From contig JAPKZD010000016.1 of assembly GCA_026393975.1 (NCBI GenBank), positions 1 to 64,000 on the forward strand: 64,000 bases of DNA, given 5' to 3'. Position numbers and translations under genes: made by a program. The DNA comes from Candidatus Aminicenantota bacterium (GTDB taxonomy: Bacteria > Acidobacteriota > Aminicenantia > Aminicenantales > Saccharicenantaceae). Shown here piece by piece: positions 34,785 to 42,748 of this stretch. The stretch's first letter is position 1. The number at the start of each line of letters is the position of its first letter. The notes under the pieces were generated by a model. It made no database searches and had not been told where the DNA came from. It was given only the letters and a program-made list of their open reading frames with translations.

Positions 34785-35950
34785 CCGGAACGGCCTACGT
34801 GAAAAAGATCCGCTCCGGCGAGGCCCGCCTGTGGCCGTCACGAAAGCCCCCGCTCACGCGGCTCGACATCGAGCTCACGGAGCGCTGTAATAACGATTGC
34901 ATCCATTGCTCGGTCAACCGGCCGGCCGGGGACCGCGAAGCCCGGGACCGGGAGTGGGGCGCCGAATCCTGGAAGAAGCTCCTCGACGAAGCGGCGGCCC
35001 TCGGCTGTCTCGTCGTCCGGCTGACCGGCGGGGAGCCCCTCTTGAGGGACGACTTCGAGGAGATCTACATCCATGCCCGGCGACTCGGGCTGAGAGTGAT
35101 GATCTTCACCAACGCCGCGCTCATGACGCCCGACCTGGCCCGTCTTCTGAAGGACATGCCCCCGCTCGAAGCGGTCGAGGTTTCCGTTTACGGGATGAAA
35201 GAACACACCTATGAAGCCGTGACCCGGACGCCCGGCTCGTTCGACGCCTTCCGCCGCGGCCTCGGATTTCTCCGGGAGCACGGCGTGCCCTTCATCGTCA
35301 AGGGCGCGGTGCTGCCCGCCACCCGCGGCGAGATGGACGAATTCGAGGCCTGGGCGGGCGGCCTCCCCGGCGCGGCCGGACTTCCGTCCTACGCCCTGCT
35401 CTTCGACCTGCGTTCCCGGCGGGACGGCCGGAAGAACGCGCTGATCTCGAGCCTGCGGACGGACGCCGATGAGTTCGTCCGGGTCTCGCGGCGCCACGGC
35501 GAGGAAGCCGTCGGGGAGTGGCGGGACTTCTGCGCCCGGTCAGGCGGCGGCCGCGGCGGCCGTCTTTTCTCGTGCCTGCCGTCCGGCGGGTCGGCCGCGG
35601 TCGACCCGTACGGGCGCCTCCAATACTGCCTGAGCCTGCGGCATCCGGCCACGGTCTACGACCTCGCGGCAGGCTCGCTCCGCGAGGCCGTGACGGAGTT
35701 CCTGCCGGCCGTCCGGGACCTGCGTTCCGCCGGCCGGGCCTACCTTGAACGCTGCGGCCGGTGTTTTCTCAAGGGCCTCTGCGAGCAGTGCCCGGCCAAG
35801 TCTTGGGCTGAGCACGGCACCCTGGACACGCCGGTCGAATATTTCTGCGGCATCGCCCACGCCCAGGCCGTCGCCGCCGGTCTTCTCGAGCCTGGGGAGA
35901 AAGCCTGGACCGTCACCGACGGGGCGGTAAGAACGAAGCGAAGGAGATAA
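34781..35950 (+). CDS. Radical SAM/SPASM peptide-modifying enzyme (second)
   Basis: The 389-residue enzyme has ERCNNDCIHC (C36, C40, C43) for the catalytic Fe-S cluster, LTGGEPLLRDDFEEI, and SPASM cysteines (FSCLPSGG, YCLSLRH, CGRCFLKGLCEQCPAKS). Between them is TRTPGSFDAF, a motif it shares with the first and third radical SAM proteins of the cluster, so the three are related. It could install thioether or C-C bonds in the Cys-rich precursor. It is coupled by ATGA to the upstream fusion and lies 3 bp before pqqD. Confidence 0.85.
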   Translation: MTGTAYVKKIRSGEARLWPSRKPPLTRLDIELTERCNNDCIHCSVNRPAGDREARDREWGAESWKKLLDEAAALGCLVVRLTGGEPLLRDDFEEIYIHARRLGLRVMIFTNAALMTPDLARLLKDMPPLEAVEVSVYGMKEHTYEAVTRTPGSFDAFRRGLGFLREHGVPFIVKGAVLPATRGEMDEFEAWAGGLPGAAGLPSYALLFDLRSRRDGRKNALISSLRTDADEFVRVSRRHGEEAVGEWRDFCARSGGGRGGRLFSCLPSGGSAAVDPYGRLQYCLSLRHPATVYDLAAGSLREAVTEFLPAVRDLRSAGRAYLERCGRCFLKGLCEQCPAKSWAEHGTLDTPVEYFCGIAHAQAVAAGLLEPGEKAWTVTDGAVRTKRRR

Positions 35951-35953
35951 CCC

Positions 35954-36235
35954 ATGAGCGACAAGATCGACCTCGGCAAGGTTTACGCGCCGTCCGAGGA
36001 CATCGTGGTCCGGGAGATCGAAGGGGAGGTCGTCATCGTCCCCCTCGTCTCCGGGATCGGAGACATGGAAGACGAACTGTTCACCCTCAACGAGACCGGC
36101 CGGGACATTTGGAACAAGATCGACGGGTCGAGGACGGTCGCCGCGGTCGTCCGGGAGCTGGCCGAGGAATACGACGCCCCCGCCGGCCTCCTCGAAGAGC
36201 TCCTCGTGAGGAAGATGGTCGTCGAGAAAGAGTGA
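35954..36235 (+). CDS. PqqD-family peptide chaperone (RiPP recognition element)
   Basis: A 93-residue winged-helix PqqD protein: APSEDIVVREIEGEVVIVPL, then FTLNETGRDIWNKIDGSRT and a helical C-terminus. PqqD proteins bind the leader of a ribosomal peptide and present it to radical SAM enzymes. Its place between the second radical SAM gene and the peptidase supports this. Nothing here suggests pyrroloquinoline quinone synthesis; pqqA, pqqB and pqqC are absent. Confidence 0.88.
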   Translation: MSDKIDLGKVYAPSEDIVVREIEGEVVIVPLVSGIGDMEDELFTLNETGRDIWNKIDGSRTVAAVVRELAEEYDAPAGLLEELLVRKMVVEKE

Positions 36236-36240
36236 ATGGG

Positions 36241-36738
36241 ATGGACGAGAAGCCCTCTCCGCGCATCAGGTCCGGAGGCGAGCTCCCGCTCTCGGGGGAA
36301 TCGCTCGTCGGGCTGATGCGGGCGGTCCTCGACAAGGGAAAGCCCTTCCGCTTCGAAGCTAGGGGGACGAGCATGCATCCCTTCGTCCGGGACGGTGACG
36401 TGGTCACCGTCGTTCCGCTCGCCGGTCCGGACCCGAGGCCGGGAGACGTGGCCGCTTTCGTCCAGCCGGGAACGATCGGCGTCCGGGTCCACCGCATCGT
36501 CAAGGTCGTGGCTGGCCGGTATTTCCTGAAGGGGGACAATGCCCTCGACGCCGATGGCGCGCTCGCCCGGGACATGATCCTGGGCCTGGTCGTCCGCCTT
36601 GAGCGCGGTGGCCGGGTCCGTCCCGTGGGGCCGACGTTTTGGGCTGCAGTCATCGCCCGGCTGTCCCGGACTTTTTGGTTCACCCGCATCTCGCGGCGCG
36701 CGCGGCGCCTCTTCTCCCGGCGCCCGGGGAGGGCCTGA
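36241..36738 (+). CDS. S24/S26-type (signal peptidase-like) serine peptidase
   Basis: The 165-residue product has FRFEARGTSMHPFVRDGDVV, where the Ser in GTSMHP is the expected nucleophile, then RPGDVAAFVQPG, VRVHRIVKV and YFLKGDNALDADG, the order of the S24/S26 fold. There is no N-terminal membrane helix as in LepB, so it is probably cytosolic or bound by its basic C-terminus. Related peptidases occur in RiPP clusters and may remove the leader. The ATG at 36241 is used; an ATG at 36236 is in another frame. Confidence 0.75.
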   Translation: MDEKPSPRIRSGGELPLSGESLVGLMRAVLDKGKPFRFEARGTSMHPFVRDGDVVTVVPLAGPDPRPGDVAAFVQPGTIGVRVHRIVKVVAGRYFLKGDNALDADGALARDMILGLVVRLERGGRVRPVGPTFWAAVIARLSRTFWFTRISRRARRLFSRRPGRA

Positions 36739-36739
36739 G

Positions 36740-37855
36740 ATGTCCCGCCAATTCGTCGTCCGCCGGCCGCTCCCTGAATTCACCCTTTGGGAGAAGATGG
36801 CGAGTGGGCGGGCGGTCTTCAGCTTCGACTTCGAAATGACGGCCCGCTGCAACCTCGACTGCCGGCACTGCTACATCAACCTCCCGGCCGGGGACAGGGC
36901 GGCAAAAAAGCGCGAGCTCGGCGCCGACGAGATCGGACGCCTAGGCGGCGAGGCGGCGGCCCTCGGCGCGGTCTGGTGCCTGATCACCGGCGGCGAGCCT
37001 CTCCTGAGGAAGGATTTCTTCGACGTCTACCGGGCCCTGCACCGTCGGGGGCTTCTCCTCTCTCTTTTCACCAACGCGACCCTCGTCGACGAGGAACACG
37101 TCCGGTTCTTCAAGAAATACCCGCCGCGGGATATCGAGGTGACGGTCTACGGCGTCACGAAGGAGACCTACGAGCGGGTGACCCGCACGCCGGGGTCCTT
37201 CGACGCCTTCCTGAAGGGCCTCGACCGCCTGCTCGCAAGCGGCGTCAACGTGCGGCTCAAGGCCATGGCCCTGCGCTCGAACATGCACGAAATCGCTGCG
37301 ATCGGGGACTTTTGCCGGGCCCGGACAAAGGATTATTACCGTTTCGACCCCCACCTCCACCTGAGATTCGACCGGGACGAGGCCCGGAACAGCGGCATCC
37401 TGGCGGAACGGCTCAGCCCCGAGGAGGTCGCCCGACTGGAGCGGCTGGACCCCGAGCGCTTCGGCGCCCTGACGGCGGCCTGCGACGAGCTCATCGCCCC
37501 GGAGGCGCCGGCTTCGGACTGCCGGCACCTCTTCCGCTGCGGCGTGGGGCAGAGGAGTTTCGTCATCGGGCCCGAGGGGCTCCTGCGGCCTTGCCTGTCC
37601 CTCCACCACCCCGATTTTCTCTACGACCTGAGGAAGGGAAGCGTGGCCGACGCCTGGACCCGGTTCGTCCCCGAGGTCCTGAAAAGGGAGACGAACAGAC
37701 GGGAATACCTGGAAAAGTGCGGAACATGCCCCGTCGTCAACCTCTGCCTCTGGTGCCCGGCCCACGCCTACCTCGAAACGGGGGAGCTCGACCTGCCCGT
37801 CGAGGCCTTTTGTCGCATCGCCCACGCCCGGGCAGAGGGGCTAAAATGTGGTTGA
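36740..37855 (+). CDS. Radical SAM/SPASM peptide-modifying enzyme (third)
   Basis: The 371-residue enzyme has ARCNLDCRHCYINLP (C37, C41, C44), ITGGEPLLRKDFFDVY, TRTPGSFDAFLKGLDRLL, and a SPASM region ending LRPCLSLHH, EKCGTCPVVNLCLWCPAHA. It lies 1 bp after the peptidase stop. It is closest in plan to the second radical SAM protein. A hairpin CCCGCCTT/AAGGCGGG at 37876-37893 follows the stop, and together with the repeat at 37932-38004 may reduce read-through into the precursor gene. Confidence 0.87.
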   Translation: MSRQFVVRRPLPEFTLWEKMASGRAVFSFDFEMTARCNLDCRHCYINLPAGDRAAKKRELGADEIGRLGGEAAALGAVWCLITGGEPLLRKDFFDVYRALHRRGLLLSLFTNATLVDEEHVRFFKKYPPRDIEVTVYGVTKETYERVTRTPGSFDAFLKGLDRLLASGVNVRLKAMALRSNMHEIAAIGDFCRARTKDYYRFDPHLHLRFDRDEARNSGILAERLSPEEVARLERLDPERFGALTAACDELIAPEAPASDCRHLFRCGVGQRSFVIGPEGLLRPCLSLHHPDFLYDLRKGSVADAWTRFVPEVLKRETNRREYLEKCGTCPVVNLCLWCPAHAYLETGELDLPVEAFCRIAHARAEGLKCG

Positions 37856-37931
37856 CCCGTTCGCCGACGCGAATCCCCGCCTTTCAAGGCGGGAATGAAA
37901 AGCGCGGCTCAGGGTTAACCCCGAACAAGTT

Positions 37932-38004
37932 CCGGTCCTGCCACCGCCCTTGCCGGTTGCCAGCACCGGCACTGCAAAGCCGGTGGCGAAGCCGGCAGGA
38001 CCGG
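37932..38004. repeat. Nested palindrome containing hairpin-repeat copy 2
   Basis: The outer stem CCGGTCCTGCC (37932-37942) pairs with GGCAGGACCGG (37994-38004). Inside lies the 27-mer at 37960-37986, identical to 5369-5395, with its own CACCGGC/GCCGGTG hairpin. It is 12 bp upstream of the precursor promoter. Confidence 0.8.
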
Positions 38005-38016
38005 GAAGTCCAGGGG

Positions 38017-38045
38017 TTGACAGGGCCTGGAAAACGGCCTAGAAT
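38017..38045 (+). promoter_or_regulatory. Strong sigma-70 promoter of the precursor peptide gene
   Basis: TTGACA (38017-38022), 17-bp spacer, TAGAAT (38040-38045): a near-consensus promoter. The transcript would start near 38052, about 30 nt before the ATG. It allows the substrate peptide to be made in excess over its enzymes. Confidence 0.85.
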
Positions 38046-38080
38046 GACAAAAAGGGAGCCTATTTAGAGGATTTGGTCCT

Positions 38081-38263
38081 ATGAAAAAACAATGGCAGAC
38101 GCCTGAGTTGGTGGTTCTTTTCAAGGGGCGTCCGGAAGAAACCCTCTTGTGTCATTGCAAATACAAGACGACCCCGCCCGTGGCCCCCTATAATCACAAG
38201 GACAACTGCACGTCGAACCCGGTGTGCTGCCAGGCTTGCGCCGACGTCCGCTACGCCAGTTAG
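38081..38263 (+). CDS. Cys-rich RiPP precursor peptide
   Basis: A 60-residue peptide. The first 22 residues, starting MKKQWQTPELVVLFKGRPEE, look like a leader: W-x-x-PEL with a following Glu pair occurs, as I recall, in precursors handled by PqqD and radical SAM enzymes. The core holds six Cys (C24, C26, C43, C49, C50, C53), with LCHCK at the boundary and PVCCQAC near the end. It sits right after three radical SAM genes, a PqqD and a peptidase, behind its own promoter. Thioether-type cross-links and phosphorylation of a Ser or Thr are plausible but inferred. Its stop overlaps the converging HEAT gene by 4 bp. Confidence 0.8.
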   Translation: MKKQWQTPELVVLFKGRPEETLLCHCKYKTTPPVAPYNHKDNCTSNPVCCQACADVRYAS

Positions 38264-38775
38264 CTGAAACGGACTCCGCTCGTCTTCCGGATGGCTTCCT
38301 CGGCCGCCGTCCTGACGAAAGGATTGACGTCCTTCTTCAGCGCGACGAGAAGCCTCAGCGCCTCGTCGCCGCCCATTTCCCCCAGGGCTTCGGCCGCCGC
38401 CCGGCGGACCTCGACGTTCGCGTCGCCGACAGCCCGCACTATTTCCGGGACGGCCTCCTGGATACGCCGGCAACCGATGATCCTCAGGGTGGAGCTCCGC
38501 GCATACCAGGGCGGGAGCCGGAGCCGTTTCAAAACGAACTCGAGATGCAAGGGCTCGCGGCGGCGGAGCTCCTTCACCACGAGGTCCCTCACGCCTTCGT
38601 TGGGGTCGGCGAGCGCTTCCCACATTAGCTCCTCGACCCAGGGGAGGCGGACCTTCGCGCAGGCCGCGAGGACCGCCTGTCTCTTCGCTTTGTCGGGGGT
38701 TCGGGCGAGCTTGTCGAGGAAGGCGCGGCAGATACGGGAGGGACCGTTCTCTTCGGGCGGGTGACGTTCGTCCAT
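38260..38775 (-). CDS. HEAT-repeat protein
   Basis: A 171-residue all-helical protein built of HEAT-like repeats: DPNEGVRDLVVKELRRRE, then VGDANVEVRRAAAEALGEMG and VNPFVRTAAEEAIRK. Such scaffolds bind proteins; some are lyase-like. The start ATG at 38775 is 2 bp from the ribBA stop, so it is the last gene of the ftsY-rib operon. It ends against the RiPP precursor gene on the other strand. A link to either is unproven. Confidence 0.75.
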   Translation of the reverse strand: MDERHPPEENGPSRICRAFLDKLARTPDKAKRQAVLAACAKVRLPWVEELMWEALADPNEGVRDLVVKELRRREPLHLEFVLKRLRLPPWYARSSTLRIIGCRRIQEAVPEIVRAVGDANVEVRRAAAEALGEMGGDEALRLLVALKKDVNPFVRTAAEEAIRKTSGVRFS

Positions 38776-38777
38776 CC

Positions 38778-40058
38778 TCAGACCAGGTCCAGGAGGTGCC
38801 CCATTTTCTCTTTTTTCGTCTTCAGGTAGCGGAGGTTGTAAGAGTTCGGCGGGACCTCGAGGGGCACGCGGTCGACGATCTCCAGGCCGTAGCCTGTCAA
38901 CCCGACGAACTTGCGGGGATTGTTCGTGAGGAGCCGGATCCTGTGGATGCTGAGGGCCACCAGGATCTGGGCGCCGATGCCATAGTCGCGTTGGTCGGGC
39001 TTGAAACCCAGCCGGCGGTTGGCCTCGACGGTGTCCGCCCCCTCGTCCTGCATGGCGTAGGCTTTGATCTTGTTGGCCAGGCCGATCCCCCGGCCTTCGT
39101 GGTTCAGGATGTAGAGCACGACGCCCCGGCCCTCTTTTTCGATCAGCTCCATGGACAAGCGGAGCTGTTCGCCGCAGTCGCAGCGGGCCGAGCCGAACGT
39201 GTCGCCCGTCAGGCACTGCGAATGGGCCCTGACCAGGATGGGATCGCCCCCGCTGACATCGCCTTTGACCAGGGCGACGTGGTGCTCGCCGCGGATCGTG
39301 TCCTCGTAGACGTGGAGCCGGAAATGCCCGCGCGACGTCGGCAGGTCCGTTTCGTCGAGCTTGCGGACGAGGGTTTCGTGCTTCATGCGGTAGCGGATGA
39401 GCTCGGCGATGGTCAGGACGGGGATGCCGTAGCGGCGGCTGACCTCCTCGAGCTGGGGCATGCGGGCCATCGAGCCGTCCTCGTTCATGATCTCGCAGAT
39501 GACGCCGGCCGGCGTCAGGCCCGCCATGCGGGCCAGGTCCACGGCGGCTTCGGTCTGCCCGGCCCGGAACAGGACGCCGCCTTCCTTGGCCTGGAGCGGG
39601 AAGACGTGGCCCGGCCGGGCCAGGTCTTCGGGCTTCGTTCCGGGGGCGACGGCGGCGAGGACGGTCCTGGCCCGGTCGTTGGCCGAGATGCCGGTCGCGA
39701 CACCTTCCTTGGCGTCGATCGACACCGTGAAGGCCGTTTGGAAGCGGGCCGTGTTCTCGCTGACCATGAGGGGAAGCTGGAGCTCCTCCAGCCGCTCCCG
39801 GGTCAGGGGCAGGCAGATGAGGCCGCGGCCGTGGCGGGCCATGAAGTTGATGATCTCGGGCGTGACCTTCTCGGCGGCGATCATAAGGTCGCCCTCGTTT
39901 TCGCGGTCCGCGTCGTCGACAATGATGATCATCCGGCCGGCCCGGACATCGTCCAGGGCCGTCTCGACGGCGACCGGGCCCCCGGGCTTTGCCTGGGGGT
40001 CCACTTCCGCCGCAAAGGCTCGTCCCTTGGCGGAAACTATCTTGCGCTCTTCGGTCAT
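38778..40058 (-). CDS. ribBA: Bifunctional DHBP synthase / GTP cyclohydrolase II
   Basis: It makes both riboflavin precursors: 3,4-dihydroxy-2-butanone 4-phosphate from ribulose 5-phosphate, and the pyrimidine from GTP. In the 426-residue fusion, residues about 25-230 carry the RibB motifs [11 protein letters not shown] and [14 protein letters not shown]. The rest is RibA with [20 protein letters not shown] (zinc cysteines), NHEGRGIGL and TNNPRK. It lies downstream of ribE. No ribH is in the window. Confidence 0.96.
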   Translation of the reverse strand: MTEERKIVSAKGRAFAAEVDPQAKPGGPVAVETALDDVRAGRMIIIVDDADRENEGDLMIAAEKVTPEIINFMARHGRGLICLPLTRERLEELQLPLMVSENTARFQTAFTVSIDAKEGVATGISANDRARTVLAAVAPGTKPEDLARPGHVFPLQAKEGGVLFRAGQTEAAVDLARMAGLTPAGVICEIMNEDGSMARMPQLEEVSRRYGIPVLTIAELIRYRMKHETLVRKLDETDLPTSRGHFRLHVYEDTIRGEHHVALVKGDVSGGDPILVRAHSQCLTGDTFGSARCDCGEQLRLSMELIEKEGRGVVLYILNHEGRGIGLANKIKAYAMQDEGADTVEANRRLGFKPDQRDYGIGAQILVALSIHRIRLLTNNPRKFVGLTGYGLEIVDRVPLEVPPNSYNLRYLKTKKEKMGHLLDLV

Positions 40059-40076
40059 GGGGTTTTCGGGCCCTTC

Positions 40077-40673
40077 TCAGCCCGCCTTGCGTCCTTGAGA
40101 CAGTCGATTATACACGTATTTTCCGATCATGTCACACTCGAGGTTAACGCTCGCCCCGCCGCGCAGGCGGCCGAGGTTCGACCCTTCGAGCGTCAGGGGG
40201 ATGAGCTCGACTTCGAACGAGGACGGGCCGAGCGAGGCGATGGTCAGACTGACCCCGTCGACCGCGACCGAGCCCTTGGGGATGAAGTAGGGACGGAGGG
40301 CCGGCGGGAACGACAGGGTGACCCTTTTCCCGGGCGGCCGGGAGGAGATCTTGACGACCTTGCCCAGGGCGTCGACGTGGCCGCTGACCAGGTGCCCGCT
40401 GAGCGGGGAGGCGAGGGTGAGCGGAAGCTCGAGGTTGAGGCGGCCGCCGGGCTTGAGGGCGCCGAGGTTCGTCCGTTCGAGGGTCTCCCGGGAAAGGTTG
40501 AACCGGAGGCCGTCCCTGTCCGGCCCGAGAAGGCTCAGGCAGACGCCGTTTACGGCGACGCTCTCCCCGGCTGCGAGCTTCGCCGCGAGCCCGGGCGCCT
40601 CGACGACCATTTCGCCGCGGCCCTTGCGGTAGCCGCGGAAGAGACCTTGATGAGAGATGATTCCCGTGAACAT
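40077..40673 (-). CDS. ribE: Riboflavin synthase alpha chain
   Basis: It converts two lumazines to riboflavin. The 198-residue protein has the two-barrel layout: MFTGII start, [23 protein letters not shown], then the second copy [12 protein letters not shown] and [16 protein letters not shown]. Its ATG shares one base with the ribD stop, giving tight coupling. Confidence 0.95.
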   Translation of the reverse strand: MFTGIISHQGLFRGYRKGRGEMVVEAPGLAAKLAAGESVAVNGVCLSLLGPDRDGLRFNLSRETLERTNLGALKPGGRLNLELPLTLASPLSGHLVSGHVDALGKVVKISSRPPGKRVTLSFPPALRPYFIPKGSVAVDGVSLTIASLGPSSFEVELIPLTLEGSNLGRLRGGASVNLECDMIGKYVYNRLSQGRKAG

Positions 40674-41773
40674 CAGAAATATCCTTCCAAGATGATATCG
40701 TCCTCGACCGAAAACGAGCGCGCTTTTTTGAGGGCGAGCCCTTCGCCGACCTTCGCCGCGCCCTTGCCGCCGATGAACCCCGGGGCGGCGGCCCCGCCGA
40801 CGAGGCGCGGGGCGTAGGTCAGGACGGCCTTGTCGGCCAGCCCGTTTTCGACGAACGTCGTGAACAGCCGGCTGCCGCCTTCGACGAGGAGCGAGGCGAT
40901 TTCACGCCGGCCGAGTTCGGCGAGAACGTCCGGGAGATTCCACGCTTTTTTCCGGCCGCCGGGAACGACGACCTCGACGCCGCGCGCTTCGAGGGCGCGG
41001 GCCTTTGCGGCCGGGGCGTCGCGTCCGGCGAAAACGACGATGCGGCCACGCGGGAGCGTCGATAAAATCTTCGCCGCCGGCGGGAATCGGAGCCGCGAGT
41101 CGAGGATGACCCGGACGATTTTCTTCCCGCCCCAATTCGGATGGCGGACGGTGAGCCGGGGGTCGTCCGCGACGAGCGTGTTGACGCCGATCATGAGCGC
41201 GTCGTGCTCGCCCCGGAGGAGGTGGACGTAGTCGCGCGTCCCCGCGGAGGAGATCCATTTCGAGTCGCCCGTCCGGCAGGCGATCTTGCCGTCCAGGGTC
41301 AGGGCCGCTTTGAGGGTGACGAAGGGGATTTTACGGGTGATGTACTTGGTGTAGGCTTCGTTGAGGTTGGAGTTTCTCTCTTCCAGGAGTCCGACTGAAA
41401 CGTCGAGGCCGGCCTCCTCGAGCCTGCGGATCCCTCGGGTGTGGGCAAGGGGATTCGGGTCGACGGCCGAGATAACCGCCCTCCCGAGCCCGGCGGCAAG
41501 GACGGTGTCGACGCAGGGCGGAGTCCGGCCCCAATGGACGCACGGCTCGAGGGTCAGGTAGAGCGTCGCCCCTTTCGCCAAGCCTCCGGCCGTCCGCAGG
41601 GCGAGGATCTCGGCGTGGGGCTTGCCGGCTTTTTCATGGAAACCGCAGCCGACGACGGAATCGTTGCGGACGACGACCGCGCCGACGAGAGGGTTGGGGC
41701 TCGTCCGTCCGCGGGCTTTTTCGGCCAGGCCGTAGGCCATCTCCATGTAGGCGAGGTCGTGCGCCGTGTTCAT
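40673..41773 (-). CDS. ribD: Bifunctional riboflavin deaminase/reductase
   Basis: It deaminates and reduces the pyrimidine intermediate of riboflavin synthesis. In the 366-residue protein, residues 1-145 are the deaminase with zinc ligands in PHAEI and PCVHWGRTPPC; the rest is the reductase (KAALTLDGKIA, GVNTLVADDPRLTVR, LVEGGSRLFTTFV). It overlaps ftsY by 4 nt. No FMN riboswitch is visible ahead of the operon, whose transcript begins at ftsY. Confidence 0.96.
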   Translation of the reverse strand: MNTAHDLAYMEMAYGLAEKARGRTSPNPLVGAVVVRNDSVVGCGFHEKAGKPHAEILALRTAGGLAKGATLYLTLEPCVHWGRTPPCVDTVLAAGLGRAVISAVDPNPLAHTRGIRRLEEAGLDVSVGLLEERNSNLNEAYTKYITRKIPFVTLKAALTLDGKIACRTGDSKWISSAGTRDYVHLLRGEHDALMIGVNTLVADDPRLTVRHPNWGGKKIVRVILDSRLRFPPAAKILSTLPRGRIVVFAGRDAPAAKARALEARGVEVVVPGGRKKAWNLPDVLAELGRREIASLLVEGGSRLFTTFVENGLADKAVLTYAPRLVGGAAAPGFIGGKGAAKVGEGLALKKARSFSVEDDIILEGYF

Positions 41774-42660
41774 GAGAGCAGGGCCTCGACGAATTCGCGG
41801 GGCGAGAACTCGAAGAGATCGTCCTCTCCCTCCCCGACCCCGATGAACCGGATGGGCAGGTCGAGCTCCTCGGCGATGGCGACGACGGCGCCGCCCTTGG
41901 CCGTCCCGTCGACCTTGGTCAGGAAAATTCCGGTCAGGCCCGAGAACTTCAGGAATTCCCGGGCCTGGGGAATGGCGTTCTGGCCGATCGTCGCGTCGAG
42001 CACGAGAAGGGATTCGAGGCGCGCGCCGGGATGCTCGCGGACGACGATGCGCTTGACCTTCTCGAGCTCGTTCATGAGGTTCGTGTTGGTGTGGATCCGT
42101 CCGGCCGTGTCGACGACGAGGACGTCACCCTGCTGGGCCTTGAAGGACTGGATGGCGTCGAAGACGACCGCGGCCGGGTCGGCCCCGTAGGAGCCCTTGA
42201 CGACGGGGACGCCGAGTTTTTTCCCCCAGAGCGCGAGCTGTTCCTGGGCTGCGGCCCGGAAGGTGTCGGCGGCGGCCAGCATGACCCGTTTCCCGTCCCG
42301 CTTGAAGCGGGCGGCGAGCTTGGCCGCCGATGTCGTCTTGCCGCCGCCGTTGACCCCGACCATGAGGATGACTGTCGGTCCAGAGCCGTCGGGCCGGCCG
42401 TCCGCGCGCCTGGAGAGCATGGCGGCCAACTCGTCCTTGAGGGCCCGTTCCAGGTCGGCTTCGCCCGCGTCCTTCCGGGTCTTTGTCCGCAGGGCTTCGA
42501 GGACGCGGCCCGAGGCCGCGACGCCGACGTCGGCCAGGATCAAGGCCTCCTCGAGGCCGTCCAGGATCTCCTCGCGACGCTTGCCGCTCTGAAAGAGGTC
42601 TTCGACTTTCCGGAAAGCGGTCCGGGTCCTGGCGAGTTTATCCCGAAGGTTGGCGAACAC
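41770..42660 (-). CDS. ftsY: Signal recognition particle receptor FtsY
   Basis: A GTPase that docks SRP-ribosome complexes at the membrane. The 296-residue protein is the NG core without the acidic A domain: MVGVNGGGKTTSAAKLA (P-loop; Gly and Ser where Val and Thr are usual), AADTFRAAAQEQL, DTAGRIHTNTNLM and TKVDGTAKGG. It starts with GTG 9 bp after its -10 box, so the mRNA is nearly leaderless. It is the first gene of ftsY-ribD-ribE-ribBA-HEAT. Confidence 0.95.
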   Translation of the reverse strand: MFANLRDKLARTRTAFRKVEDLFQSGKRREEILDGLEEALILADVGVAASGRVLEALRTKTRKDAGEADLERALKDELAAMLSRRADGRPDGSGPTVILMVGVNGGGKTTSAAKLAARFKRDGKRVMLAAADTFRAAAQEQLALWGKKLGVPVVKGSYGADPAAVVFDAIQSFKAQQGDVLVVDTAGRIHTNTNLMNELEKVKRIVVREHPGARLESLLVLDATIGQNAIPQAREFLKFSGLTGIFLTKVDGTAKGGAVVAIAEELDLPIRFIGVGEGEDDLFEFSPREFVEALLS

Positions 42661-42669
42661 AGCTTAACC

Positions 42670-42698
42670 ATTTTATTTTTCAAGCGTTTAATTGTCAA
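42670..42698 (-). promoter_or_regulatory. Sigma-70 promoter of the ftsY-rib operon
   Basis: On the minus strand TTGACA (42698-42693), 17 bp, TAAAAT (42675-42670). It ends nine bases before the GTG, predicting a leader of only 2-3 nt. It is back to back with the recJ promoter. Confidence 0.85.
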
Positions 42699-42710
42699 CG
42701 GCCGGTGGAA

Positions 42711-42739
42711 TTGAGCAATCGGGGTGACTGTGCTAGAGT
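42711..42739 (+). promoter_or_regulatory. Sigma-70 promoter of recJ
   Basis: TTGAGC (42711-42716), 17 bp, TAGAGT (42734-42739). The ATG is at 42749, so the predicted leader is a few bases. Confidence 0.7.
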
Positions 42740-42748
42740 GAGGTCGCC

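Noticed and set aside
35954-36235. Pyrroloquinoline quinone biosynthesis
   Set aside because: Only a PqqD-family protein is present; pqqA, pqqB and pqqC are missing, and the precursor lacks the Glu/Tyr core.
38796-40817. 673-codon open frame on the plus strand
   Set aside because: It is antisense to ribBA, ribE and the end of ribD; there is no recognisable motif.
42661-42748. FMN riboswitch ahead of the riboflavin genes
   Set aside because: The operon starts at ftsY with almost no leader, and the 88-bp divergent region is filled by two promoters.
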